Source: Armatimonadota bacterium
GTDB lineage: Bacteria > Sysuimicrobiota > Sysuimicrobiia > Sysuimicrobiales > Kaftiobacteriaceae
Assembly: GCA_020028535.1 (NCBI GenBank)
Contig: JAIBHM010000029.1
Span: 1 to 13,623, forward strand
Direction: 5' to 3'
Length of the DNA stretch: 13,623 bases
Part shown: positions 1-6,668 of the stretch, one piece after another
Layout of the letters: each line of letters begins with the position of its first letter
Position numbering within the stretch: position 1 is the stretch's first letter
Position numbers and translations under genes: made by a program
The notes under the pieces: generated by a model
Databases searched by the model: none
What the model saw: only the letters and a program-made list of their open reading frames with translations
Told to the model about the DNA's origin: nothing

Positions 1-806
1 AGCCAGAGATCCTCGGCGGCGCAGATCTCGGCAATCGCCGGAACAGGATCGACGCTCGTCGTCGACGTCGTCCCAACCGTGGCGACGACGCAGAACGGGC
101 GCCACCCGGCTGCGCGGTCCTCAGCGATCGCATGCCGGAGCGCGTCACCATCCATCCGGAATTCCGCGTCAACAGGAATCTTGCGCACACCCACGCGGCC
201 CAGCCCCAACACGATGCCCGCCTTCTCGATCGACGAGTGGGCGTGCTCCGACGTATACAGGCGCAGCCTCGGGCCGCCTGAGCTCCCCTGCTCGCGAAAG
301 GCATGCTCGCCGACCGCTTCACGGGCCGCGGCGATTGCACAAAGGCTCGCGACTGAGGCCGTGTCCATGATGATTCCCATGAAACTCGACGGAAGACCGA
401 TCATCTGCCGCAGCCAGTCGAGCGCGACCTCCTCGAGCTCGGTGGCGGCGGGTGAGGTCTTCCAGAGCATGCCATTGACGTTTAGCGCGGATGCCAGCAA
501 CTCGCCGAGGATTCCAGGCCCCGATCCGCTGATCGCGAAGTAGGCGAAGAATGAGGGATGGTTCCAGTGGGTGATCCCTGAGACCACCGTGCGCTCGAAG
601 TCGGCCAGGATCGCCTCCATCGACTCTCCCTGCGCCGGTGGCTTCGCCGGCAGGGCGCGCTTGATGTCCCCGGGCGCGACCCGTGCCAGCACGGGGTGCC
701 GCTCTGGATGCGCCAGGTAGCCGGCAATCCAGCCAACGGCCCGCCGGCCGTACTCCTCGAACTCATCCGCGGGCATGTCGCCCAGCGGCACGCGGTGTCC
801 TGTCAT
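1..806 (-). CDS. Pyridoxal-dependent decarboxylase, group II (aromatic-L-amino-acid decarboxylase-like), 3'-truncated by the window edge
   Basis: The 268 codons seen are the N-terminal part of a PLP-dependent group II decarboxylase (DDC/TDC/GAD family), which removes the carboxyl group of an amino acid in the cytoplasm. Family marks are HWNHPSFFAYF at residues 80-90, the WKTSPAATELE segment at 115-125, SEHAHSSIEKA at 187-197 (its second His, 190, matches the residue that stacks on PLP), and VGTTSTTSVDP at 244-254. The PLP-lysine segment lies beyond the left edge and cannot be checked. The ATG at 806 is preceded by GAGGGG (813-818) six bases upstream. It sits 18 bases after the HD-domain gene on the same strand, so the two are probably co-transcribed. 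The expected position of the usual TxGGTEAN motif instead reads MDTASVASL (147-155), as in some tryptophan or phenylalanine decarboxylases. Family assignment is firm; the substrate is not determined. Confidence 0.92.
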   Translation of the reverse strand, partial: MTGHRVPLGDMPADEFEEYGRRAVGWIAGYLAHPERHPVLARVAPGDIKRALPAKPPAQGESMEAILADFERTVVSGITHWNHPSFFAYFAISGSGPGILGELLASALNVNGMLWKTSPAATELEEVALDWLRQMIGLPSSFMGIIMDTASVASLCAIAAAREAVGEHAFREQGSSGGPRLRLYTSEHAHSSIEKAGIVLGLGRVGVRKIPVDAEFRMDGDALRHAIAEDRAAGWRPFCVVATVGTTSTTSVDPVPAIAEICAAEDLW

Positions 807-812
807 TTGGCG

Positions 813-818
813 CCCCTC
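813..818 (-). promoter_or_regulatory. Ribosome binding site of the decarboxylase gene
   Basis: GAGGGG on the minus strand lies six bases before the ATG at 806. It supports that start and places the site in the short gap after the HD-domain gene. Confidence 0.6.
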
Positions 819-824
819 AGTTGA

Positions 825-1379
825 CTACAGCCCTAACTCCGGAGCCGCGCGCTGCAGCGCGCCGATCACGAAGCCGATGTGCTCGTCCAGCGGCACGCCG
901 AGGCCTTCCGCGCCTTTGACGACATCGTCGCGGTTGACCCCCCGCGCAAACGCCTTGTCCTTCATCTTCTTACGCACGGCCGCCACGTCGACCTCGGCGA
1001 GCGACCGGTTTGGCCGGACGAGGGCGACCGCGGTGATCAGGCCCACGAGCTCGTCGACGGCGAAGAGTGTCTTTGCCAGCCGTGTCTCCCGCGGCACCCC
1101 TGAGTAGTCGGCATGCGAGAGGATCGCCCTTGTCCAGGCCTCGGGGACACCGCGCCGCCGGAGCTCCTTCACGCCTTCAAACGGGTGGCCCGCTTCCTGA
1201 GACGGGCATCGCTCGTAATCCAAGTCGTGGAGGAGTCCGATCATTCCCCAGGTCTCTTGATCTTCGCCGAACCTGGCGGCGTAGGCGCGCATGGCCGCCT
1301 CGCTCGCCAGAAGATGCTTCCGCAGATTCGCGTTCTGGATCCACTCGCAGACCACGGCCCATGCGTCCTCTCGCGTCAT
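825..1379 (-). CDS. HD-superfamily hydrolase (HDIG-type, COG2316-like)
   Basis: This 184-residue protein has the metal-ligand pattern of the HD phosphohydrolase fold: His22 in LRKHLLASE, His51-Asp52 in GLLHDLDYE, His89 in ILSHADYSG, and Asp109 in LFAVDELVGL. Its length and the ALVRPNRSLAEVDVAAVRKK segment fit the small stand-alone predicted hydrolases of COG2316. These are presumed to be cytoplasmic metal-dependent phosphohydrolases with unknown substrates. I placed the start at the ATG at 1379 because the homologous region begins there. The frame is open further upstream, but that part would overlap the divergent epimerase gene and has no domain. The decarboxylase follows 18 bases downstream, suggesting one transcript, but nothing visible links the two reactions. 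Confidence 0.85.
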   Translation of the reverse strand: MTREDAWAVVCEWIQNANLRKHLLASEAAMRAYAARFGEDQETWGMIGLLHDLDYERCPSQEAGHPFEGVKELRRRGVPEAWTRAILSHADYSGVPRETRLAKTLFAVDELVGLITAVALVRPNRSLAEVDVAAVRKKMKDKAFARGVNRDDVVKGAEGLGVPLDEHIGFVIGALQRAAPELGL

Positions 1380-1410
1380 GCCACCGGGATTCGCGGCTGT
1401 ATGTACGCGG

Positions 1411-1429
1411 GCCTGCGGAGCAGGCCTGC
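1411..1429. repeat. Small overlapping inverted repeats between divergent genes
   Basis: GCCTGC (1411-1416) and GCAGGC (1420-1425) form a six-base stem with a three-base loop, and GCAGGCCTGC (1420-1429) is a perfect ten-base palindrome sharing one arm. They lie in the 61-base gap between the HD gene and the epimerase gene, just before the epimerase start. They could be an operator or a 5' mRNA hairpin, but GC-rich DNA produces such short repeats by chance. Confidence 0.3.
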
Positions 1430-1440
1430 GGGGGCAGTGC

Positions 1441-2541
1441 ATGAATTGGCGGAAAACACGTCGAACACGACGCGGCGTGACCTCCAGCGTCCTGACCGGT
1501 CCAAAGACACGGCCGGCCGTCGAAGTCCCGGCGTTGCCGGGCCGGCGCGTGCTGATCACCGGCGCAACCGGATTCATCGGCAGCTATGTCGCGGACCGGC
1601 TCGTCAGGGGAGGCTCGCAGGTTCGCCTGGTGGTTCGGCGGCCGGACCGTGCAGAGGCCCTGCGAGCGGCCGGGGCGGAAGTCCTGCTGGGCGACCTGAC
1701 TGATCCTCCCACGCTGCAGGGTTGCTGCGGCGGCATCGAGATCGTCATCCACTGCGGTGCATGGCTGGGCACCCCTTACAAACGGGAGGTCGCGTACGCG
1801 GTCAACGTCACCGGCACCACAGCCCTCGCAGAAGAAGCCCTTCGAGCCGGAGTGCAACGATTCGTGCACGTCAGTTCGGTCGCCGTGTACGGTCCCGTGC
1901 CGTCCGGGGTCGTGACCGAAACCAGCCCGCCGTGGAAGGGCGTGCATCTCTACGGAGACAGTAAGATCGAAGGAGAAGACGCGCTGGCCGCAATCTCCTC
2001 GCGCGGGCTCCCGACAGTCATCACGCGGCCCGGCATCGTGTACGGCCCGCGCTCGCGCGGTGCGACGATCCAGGTGGTCCGATTGATCAACAGGGGGTGG
2101 CCCGCGATGGTGGAGGGCGGTTACGGGTACTCGAGGCCGATCTTCGTTGAAAATCTTGTTGACGCCCTTGTCCTGTGCGCCGTCAAACCGGTGACCAGGG
2201 AGGCCTTCACACTCATTGATACCAATATGCGATGGCGCGACTACCTCCAGTACTATGGGCGGATGGTCGGAAAGTCGCCGCTCTCAGTCCCGTACCCGGT
2301 CGCCTGGCTGCTGGCCGTCGCCGACGAGACGCGCGCCTTCCTCACCCGGCGTCAACCCAGAATCTGGCGCCGAGCCTTGGGTTATGCCATGAGCCAGGCG
2401 GTGTACAGCACGGAGCACGCGCGGCGGATCTTGGGGTGGACCCCCCGCTACACGATGGATCAGGCGATGGAGATCACGAAGACGTGGCTGATTGAGAATG
2501 GGTACCTGACAGTGCGGCGAGACGCTCGTAGTTCTGCCTGA
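1441..2541 (+). CDS. NAD(P)-dependent epimerase/dehydratase (extended SDR)
   Basis: This 366-residue protein belongs to the extended short-chain dehydrogenase/reductase family. The Rossmann nucleotide-binding motif is GATGFIG at 41-47, followed by GDLTD at 84-88. The active site shows HVSSVAVYG at 143-151 and the catalytic YxxxK as YGDSK at 171-175. The segment TRPGIVYGP (195-203) is the usual substrate-side motif. Such enzymes act on sugar nucleotides or on sterol- or flavonoid-like carbonyl substrates; the substrate here cannot be named. The ATG at 1441 is preceded by a G run, but it gives an Arg-rich leader of about 35 residues before the fold. A GTG at 1477, or another start before 1548, is possible. 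The 3' end overlaps the convergent DUF5519 gene by 68 bases. Confidence 0.88.
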   Translation: MNWRKTRRTRRGVTSSVLTGPKTRPAVEVPALPGRRVLITGATGFIGSYVADRLVRGGSQVRLVVRRPDRAEALRAAGAEVLLGDLTDPPTLQGCCGGIEIVIHCGAWLGTPYKREVAYAVNVTGTTALAEEALRAGVQRFVHVSSVAVYGPVPSGVVTETSPPWKGVHLYGDSKIEGEDALAAISSRGLPTVITRPGIVYGPRSRGATIQVVRLINRGWPAMVEGGYGYSRPIFVENLVDALVLCAVKPVTREAFTLIDTNMRWRDYLQYYGRMVGKSPLSVPYPVAWLLAVADETRAFLTRRQPRIWRRALGYAMSQAVYSTEHARRILGWTPRYTMDQAMEITKTWLIENGYLTVRRDARSSA

Positions 2542-2818
2542 ACAGGCCGCTCGCCGCTTCCACGTCATCGATACTCCTGACGTGGAAGCTCACCCAGCCA
2601 GAGTCTGGCAGCACGTGGTGCGGGACGGCGCGCCCCGCGGCGACGAGTTCATTGCGAATGCGCGTGGGAAAGGGGAGATCGGCCAGCCGGTCGCCGTGAA
2701 GATGGCCGATCTCGCGATGGCCCAGGCGGAACTCCACGCCACCGAAACGGTGCGGGTGGGCCGTCACGCCGGGCCAGCTCAACACTTCCTGCTTGATGCG
2801 CTCCGCAATCTCTCCCAT
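2474..2818 (-). CDS. DUF5519 / luciferase-domain family protein
   Basis: This 114-residue protein resembles the small 'luciferase family' (DUF5519) proteins. The order is a short helix and then WPGVTAHPHRFGGVEFRLG (15-33), REIGHLHGDRLADLPFP (35-51), a helix IRNELVAAG (54-62), and HHVLPDSGWVSFHVRS (67-82), ending in a helix with FRQNYERL (93-100). The family name is historical and no light emission or defined enzyme activity should be inferred. The conserved His residues and the DSGW turn are present and the length is normal. It is the last gene of a three-gene operon, starting six bases after the PPOX gene stop. Its last 68 bases overlap the end of the epimerase gene on the opposite strand. 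There is no clear ribosome binding site, so it may depend on translational coupling. Confidence 0.75.
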   Translation of the reverse strand: MGEIAERIKQEVLSWPGVTAHPHRFGGVEFRLGHREIGHLHGDRLADLPFPTRIRNELVAAGRAVPHHVLPDSGWVSFHVRSIDDVEAASGLFRQNYERLAALSGTHSQSATSS

Positions 2819-2824
2819 GGCTAC

Positions 2825-3112
2825 TTAGCGGACGGATCGAGCATTAGCCGTGAACCCCTCACCCTCAATGCCCCAACTGACGATCCGCCGTGGTGTGATT
2901 CGCACCATCTCGGGTGAAAAGCGCGCCATGATTTCCTGCCCGCCCGTCTGCAACGCCCGGGCTCGGCCGCGGATCTCGATCGCGCCGAGGGTCTCGTTGT
3001 ACCGAAACGTGACTGGCACGACGTGCGGCTGACCGTTCCGCCCGGCCGTGGCGAGCCGGCCGAGGAACTGGCTCCGCAGATACGCGATCTCCGCCGCCGT
3101 AAATGCGCTCAT
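2825..3112 (-). CDS. PPOX-class, probable F420-dependent oxidoreductase with an apparent internal deletion
   Basis: This 95-residue protein starts like a PPOX-class split-barrel flavin/F420 enzyme of the MSMEG_5819/OxyR type: MSAFTAAEIAYLRSQFLGRL, then ATAGRNGQPHVVPVTFRYNE (21-40). It ends like the same family with EIRGRARALQTGG (46-58), MVRITPRRIVSWGIEG (69-84) and a short tail. From memory of the family, members are about 130-140 residues long. The stretch that normally follows 'I-[DE]-I-G-G' (cofactor-contacting strand, KxxDxxxNxxVAxVVDD, PWxPRG) is missing between Ile45 and Glu46. The reading frame is kept. The product may be inactive or depend on a partner. It starts two bases after the protease stop and six bases before the DUF5519 start, so it is the middle gene of an operon. 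Confidence 0.78.
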   Translation of the reverse strand: MSAFTAAEIAYLRSQFLGRLATAGRNGQPHVVPVTFRYNETLGAIEIRGRARALQTGGQEIMARFSPEMVRITPRRIVSWGIEGEGFTANARSVR

Positions 3113-3114
3113 AC

Positions 3115-4005
3115 CTACCGCTCACCGACGGTGACTTCTATCTCCTGCACCGCGCCGCCGCGAATGAGCCGGATCCGGAGCTTTGTCCCTACCGTCTCAC
3201 TCGTGAGGCGAGACATAAGGTCATTCAAGTGGCTGATCGGTGTCCCACCGACTCCTACGATCACGTCGCCGAGCAGCACTCCTGCTCGTTCCGCGGGGCT
3301 TCCGGTCTCCACCGACACCACGATCAAGCCGGCCTCCTGTCCGGCCTGCTGGCGCTGCGCAGCCGGCACGCGGACCGGATGAGCGCCTATTCCGAGGTAC
3401 CCACGGCGGATCCGCCCGTGGCGCAGCAGTGTCTCCGTTACACGCGCCACCGTCGCCTGCGGTACCGAGATCAATCCGTGCCGCATCAACCCTGAGGTAT
3501 TGAGCCCGATCAGCCGTCCGGTGAGATCCACCAGCGGCCCGCCGGAAAATCCCCAGGACGCACGCACATCGGGCTCGATGTATCGATCGATTTCGCCTCC
3601 GCGCGGCGTCCGCCACGTCTCGCCGAGCGCCCCGATGATCCCGGATCGTGCCCGGACGGTCCGGCCCGGCCTGGCCAGCGCAAGGACCAATTGTCCTACT
3701 TTGACTTCCCCCGCCGGCATCCAGGCAGGCGCCTTCAGATCCCTCGTGTCCGCGCGCAGCACGGCGACGTCGGTGCTCGGATCGCGCCCGGCCAGGGTGG
3801 CATCCACCACACGGCCGTCAGTTATGCCCACACGGATTCCTTCATCCTTCTCGATCGCGTGCGCCGCGGTGACGATCACCCCGTCGGCAGACCACACAAT
3901 GCCGCTGGAAGGGACGTGCCGGCGTGCCTCGACGCGCACGACTGATGCCTCAGCGGCCGCAACGGCCTGTGCCAGAGCGTCCGACAAACTTCGCGCAACA
4001 TCCAT
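3115..4005 (-). CDS. HtrA/DegP-like S1C trypsin-like serine protease with C-terminal PDZ domain
   Basis: This 296-residue protein has an S1C trypsin-like domain (about 20-200) and a PDZ domain (about 205-293). The catalytic triad is complete: His49 in IVTAAHAIE, Asp79 in RDPSTDVAVLR, and Ser154 in WGFSGGPLVD (GFSGG replaces the usual GNSGG). The PDZ domain begins at RRGYLGIGAHPV and includes GSPAERAGVLLGDVIVGVGG. HtrA proteases degrade or refold damaged proteins and are normally exported. Here I see neither a signal peptide nor a transmembrane anchor, so the protein looks cytoplasmic, which is unusual. GGAGG (4017-4021) is 11 bases before the ATG at 4005 and 8 before an in-frame GTG at 4008, so the true start may be one codon earlier. 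It heads an operon with the PPOX and DUF5519 genes. Confidence 0.9.
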   Translation of the reverse strand: MDVARSLSDALAQAVAAAEASVVRVEARRHVPSSGIVWSADGVIVTAAHAIEKDEGIRVGITDGRVVDATLAGRDPSTDVAVLRADTRDLKAPAWMPAGEVKVGQLVLALARPGRTVRARSGIIGALGETWRTPRGGEIDRYIEPDVRASWGFSGGPLVDLTGRLIGLNTSGLMRHGLISVPQATVARVTETLLRHGRIRRGYLGIGAHPVRVPAAQRQQAGQEAGLIVVSVETGSPAERAGVLLGDVIVGVGGTPISHLNDLMSRLTSETVGTKLRIRLIRGGAVQEIEVTVGER

Positions 4006-4016
4006 CACGGAATCTA

Positions 4017-4021
4017 CCTCC
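4017..4021 (-). promoter_or_regulatory. Ribosome binding site of the S1C protease gene
   Basis: GGAGG on the minus strand is 8 bases before a GTG at 4008 and 11 before the ATG at 4005. It rules out the longer open frame up to 4086 and so the absence of a signal peptide is not caused by a wrong start. Confidence 0.7.
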
Positions 4022-4042
4022 AAACTGGTCACGTGCGAAATT

Positions 4043-4054
4043 AGTTGTGCAACT
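4043..4054. promoter_or_regulatory. Palindrome upstream of the protease operon (candidate operator)
   Basis: AGTTGTGCAACT has five-base arms (AGTTG/CAACT) around a two-base centre. It lies 38 bases before the protease start, in the 97-base gap between the protease gene and the end of the LuxR gene, where the promoter should be. No factor is identifiable and it could be chance. Confidence 0.3.
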
Positions 4055-4102
4055 GCAGGGTACCGTGGATGGCCGGAGGAACGCACCGGTCGTTTGGCTA
4101 GG

Positions 4103-4720
4103 TCAGAGGATAATCAGGCCCAGACGGGCGGCCCGGGTCACGGCTTCGGTGCGGCTGTGGGCGTCGAGTTTGCTGAGGATCGTGTTGACGTGGAACTTGA
4201 CTGTATGGTCCGTGATGCCGAGGCGCTCGGCAATCTCCTTATTTGAAAGCCCTTCAGCAAGCAGCTGCAACACGTCCAGCTCGCGAGGGGTCAAGTCTTC
4301 AACGATGGGCTCTGCCTCGCGGGCACGGGCGGGTAGGACTGCAATCGCGAACGCCGGATCGAGGACAATGAGGTCGGCGGCAGCCGCCCGCGCCGCCGCG
4401 GCCAGGCGTTCAGCACTGCCGGCGCGGGGCAGAAATCCCCTCACACCCGCCGCGATCGCTTCTGACGCCACATCGTCAGGCCCAAGCACCAGGGCGGGAA
4501 CGCCGAGCCGGCCGATCACCGCGAGCTGCCCGGTGATCCGGGTCCGGTCCTCGCCGAGATCCCAGATCGCGACATCGACCCCGGCGAGATCGGCATCGGC
4601 CGCTTCGTCCGCCCCGAACTGATTGACCACAACCGCATCGGCTTCTTCCCCGAGAACGGCCGCGGGATCGTTGCCCGCCGGCGCATCCTCGGCCACCACA
4701 ATCACACGAAGCATGGCCAT
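4103..4720 (-). CDS. LuxR/NarL-family transcriptional regulator with a degenerate receiver domain
   Basis: This 205-residue protein has a receiver-like N-terminal domain (about 4-118) and a LuxR-type DNA-binding helix-turn-helix (about 140-203), with LTPRELDVLQLLAEGLSNKE at 143-162 and TVKFHVNTILSKL at 173-185. The receiver keeps the acidic pair Glu11-Asp12 and a plausible phospho-acceptor Asp54 in VAIWDLGED. The conserved Thr/Ser after strand 4 is replaced (VLGPD, 78-82) and the conserved Lys is replaced by Arg (FLPRAG, 96-101). Phosphorylation control is therefore doubtful, and no sensor kinase is in the window. It starts 37 bases after the MFS exporter gene and is probably co-transcribed, so it may regulate the exporter. 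ATG at 4720 and ATG at 4714 are both possible; neither has a clear ribosome binding site. Confidence 0.85.
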   Translation of the reverse strand: MAMLRVIVVAEDAPAGNDPAAVLGEEADAVVVNQFGADEAADADLAGVDVAIWDLGEDRTRITGQLAVIGRLGVPALVLGPDDVASEAIAAGVRGFLPRAGSAERLAAAARAAAADLIVLDPAFAIAVLPARAREAEPIVEDLTPRELDVLQLLAEGLSNKEIAERLGITDHTVKFHVNTILSKLDAHSRTEAVTRAARLGLIIL

Positions 4721-4757
4721 TGGATGAACGGCGGTTGAGGTGCGGTTAGTCCGGGAA

Positions 4758-6368
4758 TCACGCAGGCGGCGGTGGAGGGGCGGGAGGTCCTTGCGAGCTC
4801 AGCAGCGGCGTTTCCGGCAGGGCGACCAGGACCAAAAAGGACGCGAGCATGAGCGCGGCTGCGTAACCGTAGATGCGCGTGACGGCTGCGGCAAAAGCGT
4901 TTCGGACCACGGCGCGCGCGGCGGGGCGCAGCTCGGCCGGCAGGTTCAATTGCGAACCGGGGTTGCCGATCCGGCCCGCACCGATCCGGTCGAGATTGAC
5001 CTGCTGCCGCACGGACGGCGGAAGTTGCGCCACCAACGGCGTCAGCCCCGCACGCAACTCCGCGGCGAGGACGGTCGAGAGGACCACGCCGAAGAATGCC
5101 AGGCCGATCGCTCCGCCCATCTGCATGAAGAACTGGCGGACACCGGTCGCCACGCCGACCCGGCCGAACGGCGCCGCGTTCTGAACCACGAGATTGAGCA
5201 GCGGCATTGCCGGGCCGAGCCCCAGACCCAGGACGATCATGCGCCACGTCACGCCCCACCGCGTCACCGACGGATCCATGCGGGCGAGCAGGACGAATCC
5301 GGCCGCCGCTACCAGGAATCCGCCGAGGATGATGAACTTGTAGCGACCGAGCCGCTGTACGAACAGCGACGAGGTCATGGCTCCCGCCACGACCGCCAGC
5401 GTCAGCGGCATGAGCGTGCTGCCGGCGGCGGTTGCCGAGACACCGACCACGTTGACCATGAAGAGGGACAGGAAGAACACCGCGCCCATGAACGCCGCGC
5501 CCATGAACACAGACGCCATGCTCACGACCGCGATGGTGCGGTTGGCGAAGAGGTCGAGCGGCAGGACGGGCGCCGGTGCCCGCGACTCGACCAGGAGGAA
5601 CAATGCGGTCGAGATCGCAGCCAGCGCGAATAGCCCCAGGACCATCGGTGACGACCACGGATAGGCGGACTTGTCCAGAGTGAGGCCGAGCAGCAGCGGC
5701 ACAACCGCCAGGATCAACAGGGCAGTCCCCGCCCAATCGATGGGTTGCCGCACGCCGCTGCTGAGCGTCGGCATCTTCGCAATCACAAGGACGAGCGCCA
5801 CAATCCCGACCGGCACGTTCACATAAAACACCCAGCGCCACGACAGCGCGTCGGTGAGAAACCCTCCCAGGTTCGGGCCGATCACGCTGCTCAGCGCAAA
5901 CACGGCGCCGAACAGGCCCATGTAGCGTGCCCGCTGCGCCGGTGCATAGAGATCAGCCGGGACCGCAAAAGCGGTGGAGGTCAGCGCGGCGGCGCCGATG
6001 CCCTGCAGCACACGGAACAGGACGAGCTGGATCATGCTGGCGGCAATGCCGCACAGCGCGGACCCCGCGAGAAAGACGACGATGCCGAAGAGCACAATCG
6101 CGCGCCTGCCGTAGAGGTCGGACAGCTTTCCATAGATCGGCACCATCGCGGTGCTGGCGACCAGGTAGCCCGTGGAGACCCAGGCCAGCAGCCGGATTCC
6201 CGCGAGGTCGGCAACGATCGCCGGCAGTGCGGTGGCGACGATGGTCTGATCCAATGCCGCGAGGAACAGCCCGAGCAGGACGCCTGCAAGGATGTACAGC
6301 TTGGTCTGGGGTGAGAGCGTGGACGCGTAGTCGATGCGCGCCTGGGATGCAGAGGTGATAGGAGGCAC
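4758..6368 (-). CDS. MFS drug exporter, DHA2 (EmrB/QacA) family, 14 predicted transmembrane helices
   Basis: This 536-residue inner-membrane protein is a proton-coupled multidrug exporter of the DHA2 branch. Helix 1 holds the motif LDQTIVATALPAI. The loop 2-3 motif GKLSDLYGRR follows helix 2, helix 4 has RVLQGIGAAAL, and the antiporter motif appears as GLFGAVFALSSVIGPNLGG. A second half of hydrophobic segments follows, giving 14 helices by eye. The extracytoplasmic loop near residues 430-490 and a Pro-rich C-terminal tail (GPPAPPPPPA) end the protein. The GTG at 6368 is chosen because it lies seven bases after a promoter -10 element. An upstream TTG at 6404 is inside the -35 element of that promoter and is unlikely to be used. 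The LuxR-type gene downstream is probably in the same operon. Confidence 0.9.
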   Translation of the reverse strand: MPPITSASQARIDYASTLSPQTKLYILAGVLLGLFLAALDQTIVATALPAIVADLAGIRLLAWVSTGYLVASTAMVPIYGKLSDLYGRRAIVLFGIVVFLAGSALCGIAASMIQLVLFRVLQGIGAAALTSTAFAVPADLYAPAQRARYMGLFGAVFALSSVIGPNLGGFLTDALSWRWVFYVNVPVGIVALVLVIAKMPTLSSGVRQPIDWAGTALLILAVVPLLLGLTLDKSAYPWSSPMVLGLFALAAISTALFLLVESRAPAPVLPLDLFANRTIAVVSMASVFMGAAFMGAVFFLSLFMVNVVGVSATAAGSTLMPLTLAVVAGAMTSSLFVQRLGRYKFIILGGFLVAAAGFVLLARMDPSVTRWGVTWRMIVLGLGLGPAMPLLNLVVQNAAPFGRVGVATGVRQFFMQMGGAIGLAFFGVVLSTVLAAELRAGLTPLVAQLPPSVRQQVNLDRIGAGRIGNPGSQLNLPAELRPAARAVVRNAFAAAVTRIYGYAAALMLASFLVLVALPETPLLSSQGPPAPPPPPA

Positions 6369-6374
6369 GGACCG

Positions 6375-6403
6375 GATTGTCAGCCCGCGCCGAAGACTTG
6401 TCA
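6375..6403 (-). promoter_or_regulatory. Promoter of the MFS exporter/LuxR operon, apparently leaderless
   Basis: On the minus strand a perfect -35 TTGACA is followed by a 17-base spacer and a -10-like GACAAT (4 of 6 consensus bases). Exactly seven bases after it comes the GTG at 6368, so the predicted transcript would begin at or next to the start codon. No ribosome binding site precedes that GTG. Confidence 0.6.
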
Positions 6404-6408
6404 AGCGA

Positions 6409-6594
6409 CTACGGAATCACAACGGCAAGCACGGCGGAACCCGCGAGCCCGTAGAGCACCGTGAGGAAACTCCCGATAATCAACTGATATCTGCCCGGCA
6501 CGGCCAGCAGCTCGATGGAGAGGCTCGTCAACGGGAGCACAATGAGCGCCGTCGCCATGGTGGCCGGGCCAAGCGCGATCTCCGACATGTTCAT
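6409..6594 (-). CDS. Small hypothetical membrane protein with two transmembrane helices
   Basis: This 61-residue protein has two hydrophobic segments, about residues 10-31 (PATMATALIVLPLTSLSIELL) split by a short polar turn at VPGRYQ, and about 36-60 (LIIGSFLTVLYGLAGSAVLAVV). The turn places a small polar loop between two membrane-crossing helices. I do not recognise the family. The start could be the ATG at 6594 or the one at 6588; an upstream extension to 6648 is possible but not supported by composition. A weak GTAGGG stretch lies about a dozen bases before. It lies 74 bases after the DinB gene and is followed directly by the MFS promoter, so it is either the second gene of a dinB transcript or on its own. 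Confidence 0.55.
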   Translation of the reverse strand: MNMSEIALGPATMATALIVLPLTSLSIELLAVPGRYQLIIGSFLTVLYGLAGSAVLAVVIP

Positions 6595-6668
6595 CGTGCT
6601 ATTTACCCTACTCACGTCCGGCCCGAGCCACCATGACCTGGTGCACATTGGAACTGTTGTCCTGGAAC

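Noticed and set aside
1177..1947. Long minus-strand open frame (256 codons) opposite the epimerase and overlapping the HD gene
   Set aside because: It has no family motif and its composition is that of an antisense frame in GC-rich coding DNA; the SDR motifs are on the other strand.
4740..5633. Long plus-strand open frame (297 codons) opposite the MFS gene
   Set aside because: It is an Arg/Glu/His-rich shadow of a hydrophobic protein. The MFS motifs on the minus strand are decisive.
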